This document shows, in pieces, positions 56,766 through 64,000 of a stretch of DNA of 64,000 nt. The stretch spans positions 1 to 64,000 of the forward strand of contig JAGQVE010000013.1 in the NCBI GenBank assembly GCA_020438105.1, written 5' to 3'. The position numbers and the translations under genes are program-made. How positions within the stretch are numbered: the first letter of the stretch is position 1; the number at the start of each line of letters is the position of its first letter. Below the pieces are notes generated by a model. That model ran no database searches. It worked only from the letters and a program-made list of their open reading frames with translations, and was not told the origin of the DNA. The stretch comes from Bacteroidales bacterium. Lineage in GTDB: Bacteria; Bacteroidota; Bacteroidia; Bacteroidales; JAADJA01.

Positions 56766-57308
56766 TTAGTTTACCTGGTTCATTACATTGATAATTTTGT
56801 CCAAAATCTCAGCTTTGCGCTGCTGGTTTTTCAAAAGCGCATTCATGATCCGCTCATTGCCGGGTTGTTTGGTGTATTCCTTTTCCAGTTCAACACGGGC
56901 ATCCTCCAGCGACTTCAACTCTTTCATGGCAAGTGCTTTCACCCGCTGTGCCTCATCTTCCGATACAGCCAGTTCCTCAATTTTTTCAACCTTTTGATCG
57001 CTGATCACATTGTAATATTGCATAACCTCTTTCACCTCCTCGGGAAGCTCGGCCGCCACAATCTGCTCCGAAACCAGGGAGCGGATCCATGAAAATGAAT
57101 CGGTAAGGATGAGCGTACCCACCGTGAGGAAAATAAGGGTAGCCGCAGCAATCTTAAGGAAAAGATTGTGCCTCTCGAACCAGCTCTCCTGAGTCGCTGC
57201 ATGATACTGGTCCAACCTTTCGTTGAACCGCTGCAGGTGGCCTTCAGCCGGCTCCTCCGCATTGAATGCGTTGAGATTTTGTTTTATTTTATCTTCAATT
57301 CCGTGCAT
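56766..57308 (-). CDS. membrane protein, probable anti-sigma factor
   Basis: A 180-residue protein with a cytoplasmic helical part (about 1-45, HLQRFNERLDQYHA), one membrane helix (about 52-75, KIAAATLIFLTVGTLIL) and a periplasmic coiled-coil part rich in Glu and Lys. I do not recognise a named domain. The position, 10 bp after an ECF sigma gene, and the topology make it a likely anti-sigma factor. The ATG at 57308 is used because the longer frame lies inside the sigma gene. Confidence 0.75.
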   Translation of the reverse strand: MHGIEDKIKQNLNAFNAEEPAEGHLQRFNERLDQYHAATQESWFERHNLFLKIAAATLIFLTVGTLILTDSFSWIRSLVSEQIVAAELPEEVKEVMQYYNVISDQKVEKIEELAVSEDEAQRVKALAMKELKSLEDARVELEKEYTKQPGNERIMNALLKNQQRKAEILDKIINVMNQVN

Positions 57309-57318
57309 GGTTTGTGAT

Positions 57319-57933
57319 TTAATTCGGATGAAACATTTTAATGGATCTTTGTTCCGATAACACATACAGCAATTTTTTCCGGGCACGCGAATACCGTGTC
57401 CGGGATGTATTGTTCGAAATTTTCAATATCTGCGAAATTTCATCGTGGTCATAGCCTTCAAACAAAAACAGTGAAATGATGATGCGGTGCTCATCGGGCA
57501 ATTCTTGCAAAGCCGCTTTTATTTCTGCAATCTTGTAATCAATGGAATGATGATTTTCCGTTGATTCTTCCTCTGCCGGTTGATTGCGTATGTCATCGAG
57601 GGATAAATTTACGGCACGTTTTTTCAGTTGATCTATTGAATTGTTAACCACGATCCGACGCAACCAGCCTGCAAAACTACCTTCGCCTGTATAAGAGTCC
57701 AGTTTACCGAAAGCCGTCAGGAACGATTCCTGCATCACATCTTCGGCTTCGGCGCTGTTGTTCAATATTCTGAAACTCGTATTATACATCGGTTTATAAT
57801 ATATTTTGTACAGTTCAAACTGGGCATTGCGGTCGTTCTGACGACAACGATCAATCAATTCCTGATGAATATTTTTTGAATTTGTTTCCAATTTGATCGA
57901 CTGGTTTACTATACTGACCGGATAAAAAACCAA
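57319..57933 (-). CDS. RNA polymerase sigma factor, ECF type
   Basis: A 204-residue ECF sigma factor. Region 2 is seen in YKPMYNTSFRILNNSAEAEDVMQE (given in part) with FLTAFGKLDSY, and region 4 in ELPDEHRIIISLFLFEGYDHDEIS followed by NTSRTRYSRARKKL. There is no ATG. A TTG at 57933 or a TTG at about 57888 (LETNSKN) may be the start. It likely drives its own operon with the membrane protein and two envelope proteins downstream. Confidence 0.9.
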   Translation of the reverse strand: MVFYPVSIVNQSIKLETNSKNIHQELIDRCRQNDRNAQFELYKIYYKPMYNTSFRILNNSAEAEDVMQESFLTAFGKLDSYTGEGSFAGWLRRIVVNNSIDQLKKRAVNLSLDDIRNQPAEEESTENHHSIDYKIAEIKAALQELPDEHRIIISLFLFEGYDHDEISQILKISNNTSRTRYSRARKKLLYVLSEQRSIKMFHPN

Positions 57934-58042
57934 ATGTTACAGGTTCAAAAAAATTATTTGATTTTTTTAAGTTCCAAATCAAAAAGACATTGGCGTAAGA
58001 TTTACCCAATAATATCAATAATATTACCCGTGAAGGAAATTT

Positions 58043-60955
58043 CTATTTTCGAATAAGTTTATGCACTGCGGAATGATTTCCCGATTTCAGCACCACAAAA
58101 TAAACTCCGGGCTGCAAATTGCTGATATCCAATTTACGAATACCCTGAGCCTCAGACGCAATGATTTTAATAAGCCGCCCGTGTATATCATAAACCTGTA
58201 GTTCCTGCCAATTAACCAATCCCGGTTCTACATAAACAATACCTGAACTTGGGTTGGGATACAAAATCATTTCAGTTTCCGGATTGGAGTTAACCTGATT
58301 CACTTCTCCGGCAATTTCAACATTGTCGATGAAGATGTTATTCCCGAAACCATTGTATGATTCAAAACGGATCTTCACATTATTGATTCCGGCGTATTCG
58401 GCAAGATCGATGCTGACACATTCAGGGTTTCCCCCGACACCGCACCAGTCGTCGGTGGAGTCGGGGACAAAATCCGTGGTTGATACAGGCGCTGTGGCAA
58501 AACTCCCGCTACCATCCTCGCCCATTGCCTGCAATCGCGTCCAGCTTTCACCGCAATCGGTGGAGATGGACACAATGAGGCTATCGGTATATTGCGCAAA
58601 CCGCTGTGCATAGGCATACTGAAAGGTGAGCGTGATATTTTTATGACTGTAAAAACTCAGGGTTGGACTTACCAGGTAATCGTATTCACCCAATCCGTTG
58701 TAAGCCTTAATATTGACATAGGCCGCGAGTCCTCCCGGATCATTACCACCAACGGGACTTATCTCCCAGGTTTTTTCATCATCGGGATTAATTACCTCCC
58801 AGCCCAACCGGTCGAATGAAAAGTTTTCAAAATCTTCCACAAAAGGCAGGGTGTAACCACCGTTTTTAATAAAATCAGTTTTGGTAAGGGTAGCAAGGCC
58901 GTTGTTATTGGTGGCGTTTAATGTAACCGAATAAGTAAAGGGATACTCAAAAACCACCTGTGGAGAAGCCGATGTTTCATCAGTGCCGTTTACAAAAATG
59001 ACATAATTGGGTGAAAATTCCCACAGCCACTCAACGGGATTGTAAACCGACAGATCCGTAAAAGTGAGGGTATCGCCAATGCAGGGAATGGTATCGCTCA
59101 CCATAAAATCCACCTCGGGCAAAATCGTAAAATTGGCATCGATAAAATCTTCCAGTACAAGCGTATCTGAACCGATGTTATTGACGGTGATCAGCGTTAC
59201 ATCAAAAGTTCCTTCATTTTCATAAATGACATTTTGCGGATGCTGTTCAGTTGAAGTTGCCGGAGTTCCCCCCTCAAAGGTCCAGTGCCACTCATCAGGT
59301 TCGTATTTTGAAAGATCTGTAAAATCGACAAAACTGCCCACCGGAACTTCCTGAATATTGGAAGTAAAGTCCGACTTCGGTTTGGCTTCAATGTTTACTT
59401 TGGCCCACCAAACGCCCCATTGATCCTGCGAACCAGGCAAATCTGCATAAGGCTGGATGGTCCAGAAATCGAGGTCGTTGATCGGATCCACGCTGGTAAA
59501 TGAATAATCACCCCAACGATTGCGCGCACCCCCAAAAGTTTTGTAATAGGGCGCCAGACCGTCCTTGTATTGAAAACGATCACGGAGGGTATTGGGCGGA
59601 TCCTCTGCATACCGGAATGAATAACTGGCGCTGGCATACTGGTTTGCAGAGAAACTGGCATAACCGATCATCACATCTTCTTTGGCATTCACGGCAATAG
59701 AAGGAAATGCACAAAAGTTTTCGCCAGTCGTATCGTCCTGCCGCCCCCATTGCAAAATATTGCCTTCCAAGTCGAGGTTCCACCATTGCATTGATGATCG
59801 TGTTGGATCATCGGCTGGCAAATATATGTGCTGCACGCACCAAAGCTTCCCATTACGCTGCACCATATTTTGCAGACGTCCGTCTACCGTGTTGATCTTT
59901 TCTTCACTGCCGAGTTGGGGAGCAAAATCCCCATTATTAAAATATGACCATTCGTCCCAGGGATATGGAACACCTACCAGGCCAATATCCTCAATTTGCG
60001 GTTCATTCACCTCGCCGGTCACCTTGCGTAGATGGATGTAACCGTATCCACTCACATTGCCTCCGGCATGGTTCACCAAGTAAACATCCTCTTCATCCGG
60101 GTCAAAACTCACCGCCGGTATCAGGCTGAACCCGTCATAGATTGGAATGCGGGAGAAATTCACCTCCGGGGCGAAATTAAAAAGTTCCTCCTTATTCACC
60201 ACATAAACCACCCCATGGTCCGGGGTTCCGGCAATCATATTACCGGTTATCACTACCCATTTCTGGTTAAATCCCCAGTCGGGATAATCGAACCAATAAG
60301 TATCCTCAGGATCACCATCGAAACTGTACATAAACCAGTTGCCGGTGGGGTCACTGTTTTCTGAAACGGCGATCATCACTTTGCTTGTGGCCGGGTCGCC
60401 GCTGCTTGGCATCACCAGCACCCAGCGATTTTTATAATGATCATACACGATCTTGGGATCAAACACCCCCGAAGAACCGGGAAAGGGAAACCAAAAAGCC
60501 CCGGTTCCGATGGTTGAAATTTCATTGCCAAGCTTGTCCATTATGCGGACGTCGGTGTTGAGGGTTACCATCAGGTGGTTGGGGCCAGCAGCTCCATTCA
60601 CATCAGGAGGAATACTTCCACCGCTGTCGTCGAGCCCCTGAAAATCCTGCTCCGGAGTTGGTCCGGGATCTTTACTTTGTTGAAAGGCTCCTGCAAAACT
60701 GCCTTGAGGGGCTTTGTAAACCACCTTCGCCGGATCAAAGGGGATTTCTGGAAATTGCTCAAAATGGTTTTCGATTTGCCTTCCTTTGGTTTTTAACTCT
60801 GGATAAAGCTGGTCGTAAGCCTTCATATCTGCAAAACTTACTTTAACCTGCTGGAGGGCAACACCGCTGGTCTTTTTGAATATTTGACTTTGCGTTGGGA
60901 TCCAAAAAAGAGCAATTAAAAACAACAATAAAATACGAGGGTGGATAAATTTCAT
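58043..60955 (-). CDS. T9SS-secreted PKD protein
   Basis: A 970-residue surface or secreted protein. Signal peptide (MKFIHPRILLLFLIALF), a long beta-rich amino-terminal region (about 100-500, with PPDVNGAAGPNHLMVTLN, typical of secreted propeller-like proteins), two PKD domains (about 515-605 and 610-690; one with the WHWTFEGGTP variant), a MAM-like or jelly-roll domain with DGSGSFATAPVSTTDFVPDS (about 700-880) and a T9SS type A sorting domain (LYPNPSSGIVYV to the end). The carboxy-terminal 200 residues closely match the partial gene at the right edge of the window. Its first codons and leader are duplicated at 61328-61440. Confidence 0.88.
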   Translation of the reverse strand: MKFIHPRILLLFLIALFWIPTQSQIFKKTSGVALQQVKVSFADMKAYDQLYPELKTKGRQIENHFEQFPEIPFDPAKVVYKAPQGSFAGAFQQSKDPGPTPEQDFQGLDDSGGSIPPDVNGAAGPNHLMVTLNTDVRIMDKLGNEISTIGTGAFWFPFPGSSGVFDPKIVYDHYKNRWVLVMPSSGDPATSKVMIAVSENSDPTGNWFMYSFDGDPEDTYWFDYPDWGFNQKWVVITGNMIAGTPDHGVVYVVNKEELFNFAPEVNFSRIPIYDGFSLIPAVSFDPDEEDVYLVNHAGGNVSGYGYIHLRKVTGEVNEPQIEDIGLVGVPYPWDEWSYFNNGDFAPQLGSEEKINTVDGRLQNMVQRNGKLWCVQHIYLPADDPTRSSMQWWNLDLEGNILQWGRQDDTTGENFCAFPSIAVNAKEDVMIGYASFSANQYASASYSFRYAEDPPNTLRDRFQYKDGLAPYYKTFGGARNRWGDYSFTSVDPINDLDFWTIQPYADLPGSQDQWGVWWAKVNIEAKPKSDFTSNIQEVPVGSFVDFTDLSKYEPDEWHWTFEGGTPATSTEQHPQNVIYENEGTFDVTLITVNNIGSDTLVLEDFIDANFTILPEVDFMVSDTIPCIGDTLTFTDLSVYNPVEWLWEFSPNYVIFVNGTDETSASPQVVFEYPFTYSVTLNATNNNGLATLTKTDFIKNGGYTLPFVEDFENFSFDRLGWEVINPDDEKTWEISPVGGNDPGGLAAYVNIKAYNGLGEYDYLVSPTLSFYSHKNITLTFQYAYAQRFAQYTDSLIVSISTDCGESWTRLQAMGEDGSGSFATAPVSTTDFVPDSTDDWCGVGGNPECVSIDLAEYAGINNVKIRFESYNGFGNNIFIDNVEIAGEVNQVNSNPETEMILYPNPSSGIVYVEPGLVNWQELQVYDIHGRLIKIIASEAQGIRKLDISNLQPGVYFVVLKSGNHSAVHKLIRK

Positions 60956-61058
60956 GATCAGGAGATTAGTGTACAAAACCTAAGCGGTGTTAAAGGTACG
61001 AAAGTTCGGGAAATCGGATTGGAATTGATTTTAAACTTAGAATTCAAGGGCTCGGTCT

Positions 61059-61153
61059 CCGGCGAAAGTCTTGGCCTGGGCCAGTGCAAAGCAGACTTGG
61101 GCATTGTGTTGCACAAGTCTTTAGCCCTGCAAAGCTATCACTAATACTTGCGC
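61059..61153. repeat. RAYT-associated palindromic element, copy 2
   Basis: A diverged copy (GGCGAAAGTCTTGGCC to ACTTGCGCTAG). The outer arms still pair loosely; the central GCAGACTTG/CAAGTCT hairpin is kept. Confidence 0.8.
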
Positions 61154-61229
61154 TAGTTTAGGTTTAGTACGCTCGGGAAATCGGATTGGAATGGATTTTA
61201 TACCCAGAATTTCAGGACAAAAATCAACT

Positions 61230-61327
61230 CTGGCGAAAGTCTTAGCGCGGGCATATGCAGAGCAGACTTGGGCAAACATAGCACAAGTCTGCAGCCTTGC
61301 TAGGCTTGCGCTAAGACTTGCGCTGGT
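61230..61327. repeat. RAYT-associated palindromic element, copy 3
   Basis: A near-consensus copy: TGGCGAAAGTCTTAGCGC at the left and GCGCTAAGACTTGCGCTGG at the right, with inner GCAGACTTG/CAAGTCTGC. Confidence 0.88.
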
Positions 61328-61440
61328 GGAATAAAAAAAAGAGCGATTAAAAACAACAATATAAAACAAAGGAGGATAAATTTCATGACCGGGAGATCAG
61401 TGTACAAAACCTAAGCGGTGTTATAGGTACGAAAGTTCGG
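61328..61440 (-). pseudogene. duplicated leader and first codons of the T9SS gene
   Basis: 61328-61440 repeats 60906-61010 with few changes. It includes the ATG at 61385 and about 17 codons of the signal peptide (MKFILLCFILLFLIALF against MKFIHPRILLLFLIALF). The frame runs into palindromic copy 3 and is lost, so it is a remnant created by duplication of the gene start. Confidence 0.8.
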
Positions 61441-61489
61441 GAAACCAAATTGGAATTGATTTTATAATCGGAAATCCAGGGCTCGGCCT

Positions 61490-61586
61490 TCGGCGCAAGT
61501 CTTAGTGCGTGTATGTGCGAAGCAGACTTGGGCAAACAAACCACAAGTCTTCAACCGCGCTAATCTTTCGCTAAGACTTGCGCTAG
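61490..61586. repeat. RAYT-associated palindromic element, copy 4
   Basis: CGGCGCAAGTCTTAGTGC to GCTAAGACTTGCGCTAG; arms are intact apart from two changes. A duplicate of the stretch before copy 2 lies to its left. Confidence 0.85.
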
Positions 61587-61703
61587 AGATGGTTCAGCCC
61601 AAAAAGGTTTTTGCTGGCAGATATAAAGAATCCCATAGGAATGCAGAACCCGAATCTAGCGCATGCTTAAGTACTGCATGAATAAAGCATCATTGGGCTA
61701 CAA

Positions 61704-61747
61704 CCGGCGCAAGTCTTAGCGCGGGTATGCGTAGGGCAGACTTGGGC
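61704..61747. repeat. RAYT-associated palindromic element, half copy 5
   Basis: Only the left half is present (CCGGCGCAAGTCTTAGCGC to AGACTTGGGC). It ends 53 bp before the RAYT gene. Confidence 0.85.
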
Positions 61748-61800
61748 CTTTCTACCAAAAGAAAATCAATTTCAAATCAATAAATATTTAAATTTGTGAT

Positions 61801-62352
61801 ATGAGCCACAAATATAAATTTCGAAATCAGGAAGGAATGTTTTTTATAACCTTTGGTGTTGTGAGGTGGGTTGATGTTTTCACACGTGATATTTACCGCG
61901 AAATTCTGATTGATAGCATTAAACATTGCCAAATTGAGAAAGGACTTATTCTCCATGGCTATGTAATCATGACAAACCATGTGCATTTTATAGCTTCTGC
62001 AAAACCGGGATTCTTTTTGAGCAATATCATGCGTGATTTGAAAAAATTCACCTCAGTTAATATAATCAACGCAATTATGGGAAATTCAGAAGAAAGCAGA
62101 AAAAGCTGGATGTTGAAAATATTTGAATTTGAAGGATCAAGAAGTTCGTTTAATACAAAATACAAATTTTGGCAAAATGGAAACCACCCAATTGAACTTA
62201 CAGATAATAAGATAATGGATCAAAAGCTTGGATACATTCATAATAATCCTGTAAAAGCAGGATTTGTAATCGAACCCGAATATTATCCATATAGCAGTGC
62301 GAGAGATTACGCCGGTATGAAAGGTTATTTGGATGTTGATTTATTATTGTAA
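61801..62352 (+). CDS. REP-associated tyrosine transposase (RAYT, IS200-like Y1)
   Basis: A 183-residue single-strand DNA transposase-like protein. The HUH metal motif is in MTNHVHFIA (His60, His62). The likely catalytic Tyr is Tyr145 in GYIHNNPVKAGFV, the family hallmark. Length and the strand-helix order (FFITFGVVRWVDVFTR, then GYVIMTNHVH) fit RAYT rather than full IS200. It is bracketed by copies of one palindromic element (half copy 5 and copy 6), the expected substrate. RAYT proteins act on REP palindromes and usually occur once per site without terminal repeats. Confidence 0.92.
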   Translation: MSHKYKFRNQEGMFFITFGVVRWVDVFTRDIYREILIDSIKHCQIEKGLILHGYVIMTNHVHFIASAKPGFFLSNIMRDLKKFTSVNIINAIMGNSEESRKSWMLKIFEFEGSRSSFNTKYKFWQNGNHPIELTDNKIMDQKLGYIHNNPVKAGFVIEPEYYPYSSARDYAGMKGYLDVDLLL

Positions 62353-62368
62353 AGCACAAGTATCATTC

Positions 62369-62467
62369 CCGGCGCAAGTCTTAGTGCGGGCATGCGCAGA
62401 GCAGACTTGGGCAAACATAGCACAAGTCTGCAGCCTCGCTAGGCTTTCGCTAAGACTTGCGCTGGTG
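62369..62467. repeat. RAYT-associated palindromic element, copy 6
   Basis: A full copy 17 bp after the RAYT stop. Arms GGCGCAAGTCTTAGTGC/CGCTAAGACTTGCGCT, inner GCAGACTTG/CAAGTCTGC and AGCCT/AGGCT hairpin. Confidence 0.92.
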
Positions 62468-62587
62468 ATGGCAAAAGATAGATGAAAATAGGCTCGAGCT
62501 AAACAAAGCGCTAGATTGCTGGTCGATAAGTTAACACTAGGATTAATGAAAGTGCTCAAGTTATTGAAATAACACTTAAAATAAGCT

Positions 62588-63292
62588 ATGAAATTTTCAA
62601 AAGAAAACAGGATAAAGTACATTATATCAGGAATACTCGCCGTGATAATTTACATGTTTTTAATTCAACCCATTTTACAAACCTTTATGTATGGTTTTAA
62701 ACTAGTAAAGGATCAGCCTGAAAAATACATGTGGCTTTTTAACGATTCAATTAAACTAGAAAATAAATTTGGGAGGCCTGAATTTGTTTCTGTAACTGGA
62801 CGGGAAAGGAAAAGTGATAATTATTACAGTTACAATTTGGAGGGAGGTTATCATGTACATATTTTTGAGTTTAAGGATTTAAATGGGATTTCAATTTCAG
62901 ATATAAAATTTAATTTTAATAACAATTACAAGTCCTTTAAAAATAGAAGAGTAATTATCTTAAATAAAGATGTAGGAAATTGGCCAATTATTTCATTTAA
63001 ATTCAAACCACAATTTCAACATTCTTTACATGTAAACTTCAATAAAAATGCTCCCATCAATAATTTGAAGAATGGAAAAACATATATATCTTTTTTCGGA
63101 CAACTAAATTACATGACCCTTGCAAATGATGAAGGAGACCAGGAAGTTAAATACGACTTTAAGCGGACTGGGAATGTACTATTAACATTTTATACTTTTC
63201 ATTCAAAATTCTATTTAATAATAATTAGCTCGAAATATGAATTAGATGAAAATTGTTTTAGCATTTTGAACCTCGAACAAAATTTAGAATAA
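62588..63292 (+). CDS. uncharacterised membrane-anchored protein between palindromes
   Basis: A 234-residue protein with one amino-terminal membrane helix (about 10-32, YIISGILAVIIYMFLIQPIL). The rest is basic and rich in Asn, Lys, Phe and Tyr, with beta strands and no motif I know. The gene is very AT-rich compared with the T9SS genes on either side. It starts about 120 bp after palindromic copy 6 and ends just before copy 7, so it is boxed in by the palindromes. It may be a passenger carried with the RAYT unit. Function unknown. Confidence 0.75.
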   Translation: MKFSKENRIKYIISGILAVIIYMFLIQPILQTFMYGFKLVKDQPEKYMWLFNDSIKLENKFGRPEFVSVTGRERKSDNYYSYNLEGGYHVHIFEFKDLNGISISDIKFNFNNNYKSFKNRRVIILNKDVGNWPIISFKFKPQFQHSLHVNFNKNAPINNLKNGKTYISFFGQLNYMTLANDEGDQEVKYDFKRTGNVLLTFYTFHSKFYLIIISSKYELDENCFSILNLEQNLE

Positions 63293-63298
63293 GCAACT

Positions 63299-63395
63299 GG
63301 CGAAAGTCTTAGCGCGGGCATGTGCAGAGCAGACTTGGGCAAACATAGCACAAGACTGCAGCCTCGCTAGGCTTTCGCAAAGACTTGCGCCTGTG
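63299..63395. repeat. RAYT-associated palindromic element, copy 7
   Basis: It begins 6 bp after the stop of the preceding gene (GGCGAAAGTCTTAGCGC to AAGACTTGCGCC). One arm base differs, and the inner repeat has CAAGACTGC. Confidence 0.9.
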
Positions 63396-63411
63396 AAGTA
63401 ATTTAAACCTC

Positions 63412-64000
63412 CTATTTCAGTAAAATCTTCTCAACAGCAACACCTTTTTCACCCATCACTTTAACCAGGTAAACTCCTTTATCAAATGCACGCAAATCGA
63501 TGGTTTCAACATCATTCCGGGTTTGTATTTCAAGTACTACCTGACCCGATACTGATATAATCTGAATGACTGAATTTTTACCAGCGTTTTGCAGATCGAT
63601 ATTTATCAAACCTGTCGAGGGATTGGGATAAATGCTGATATCAAGTCCATTTGCAAATTCAGTCACTGCATTAACTTCGCCCTGAATCTGAACATTGTCG
63701 ATAAAAAGGTTATTGCCAAAACCGTTATAGCTTTCAAACATGATTCGGATATTGGTCTGGCCCGAATAAGCCGACAGATCCACCGAAGCACAAACCGGGT
63801 TCATTTCGGCACCGCACCACTCTTCAGCTGTCGTGGGGATAAAATCATTTTGTGAAGCCTCCGCAGTAGCAAAACTGCCGGTTCCGTCTTCACCAAAAGC
63901 CATCAGTCGTTGCCAGTTTTCACCACAATCATCCGAAATATACACGATAAGTGAATCGGTATATTGCGCAAAACGCTGCGAATAGGCAAACTCAAAATCA
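63412..64000 (-). CDS. T9SS-secreted protein, carboxy-terminal part (cut by window end)
   Basis: The reading frame is open to base 64000, so only the last 195 residues are seen. The part shown matches the carboxy-terminal region of the T9SS gene at 58043: YSQRFAQYTDSLIV, GEDGTGSFATAEAS, MFESYNGFGNNLFIDNV, and a T9SS type A sorting domain (IYPNPSTGLINI to the end). It is a paralogue, in the same direction, 2.5 kb to the right. The start and its amino-terminal domains lie outside the window. Confidence 0.9.
   Translation of the reverse strand, partial: DFEFAYSQRFAQYTDSLIVYISDDCGENWQRLMAFGEDGTGSFATAEASQNDFIPTTAEEWCGAEMNPVCASVDLSAYSGQTNIRIMFESYNGFGNNLFIDNVQIQGEVNAVTEFANGLDISIYPNPSTGLINIDLQNAGKNSVIQIISVSGQVVLEIQTRNDVETIDLRAFDKGVYLVKVMGEKGVAVEKILLK

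Noticed and set aside
61121..61369. Minus-strand frame with SLARLQTCAMFAQVC
   Set aside because: The same peptide appears from other palindromic copies (62344-62622), so it is just the translation of the repeat.
60956..63395. CRISPR-like array
   Set aside because: The repeats are about 100-bp palindromes at uneven distances, with genes between them and no short spacer pattern or cas gene.
1..64000. tRNA or rRNA genes
   Set aside because: No cloverleaf with a TTC arm or rRNA segment was seen in the intergenic gaps; the cloverleaf-like palindromes lack tRNA features.

Overview
This window comes from a member of the phylum Bacteroidota. The evidence is direct: five proteins end in type IX secretion (T9SS) sorting domains, promoters match TTG-N19-21-TAnnTTTG, and there are DUF4249, DUF4199, DUF4920 and DUF2520 family genes, a sigma/FecR/TonB-receptor module, a type III glutamine synthetase and an A2-type caa3 oxidase. 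Genus and species cannot be fixed from this stretch. TTG and GTG starts are common, and Shine-Dalgarno signals are weak, as usual for the phylum.

Layout. 1-6.6 kb: htpG, lemA and two TPM-domain genes on the minus strand, then a cytochrome c lipoprotein, a DUF4920 lipoprotein and a hydrolase. 6.6-15.8 kb: ECF sigma factor, FecR anti-sigma, TonB-dependent receptor, DUF4249 lipoprotein and a further lipoprotein; an AT-rich T9SS beta-helix gene sits inside this set, bracketed by 65-bp direct repeats. 16-21.2 kb: a complete aerobic respiration operon (SCO, cytochrome oxidase I, III, IV, II-c, heme O synthase). 21.5-27.2 kb: a 1,881-residue T9SS protein with eight tandem MAM domains. 27.3-35.8 kb: minus-strand housekeeping genes (SDR, LpxB, SurE, Maf, UbiA, KdsC-like, DUF2520, PspC, PadR), with a near-textbook PadR operator. 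35.9-36.6 kb: three paralogous small-RNA-like units, each with its own promoter and terminator. 36.7-40.5 kb: LytTR response regulator and propeller-type histidine kinase. 40.56 kb: SRP RNA. 40.7-50.9 kb: glycosyltransferases and the whole GDP-D-glycero-alpha-D-manno-heptose pathway (hddA, gmhA, hddC, gmhB), with a ClC channel between. 50.9-52.5 kb: a mosaic tandem repeat array with one DUF559 endonuclease gene. 52.7-54.9 kb: glnN, broken by a 4-bp duplication. 54.9-57.9 kb: ECF sigma, membrane anti-sigma candidate and two beta-helical surface or envelope proteins. 58-64 kb: two paralogous T9SS proteins flanking a REP-associated tyrosine transposase (RAYT) with six nearby copies of a roughly 100-bp cloverleaf-like palindromic element.

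The items most worth a second look are the triplet of candidate small RNAs (35.96-36.61 kb), the RAYT/palindrome system with an apparent passenger gene and a duplicated gene start (60.9-63.4 kb), the repeat array around the DUF559 gene, the repeat-flanked insertion at 11.7-14.7 kb, the PadR operator centred on the promoter -33 element, and the glnN frameshift.
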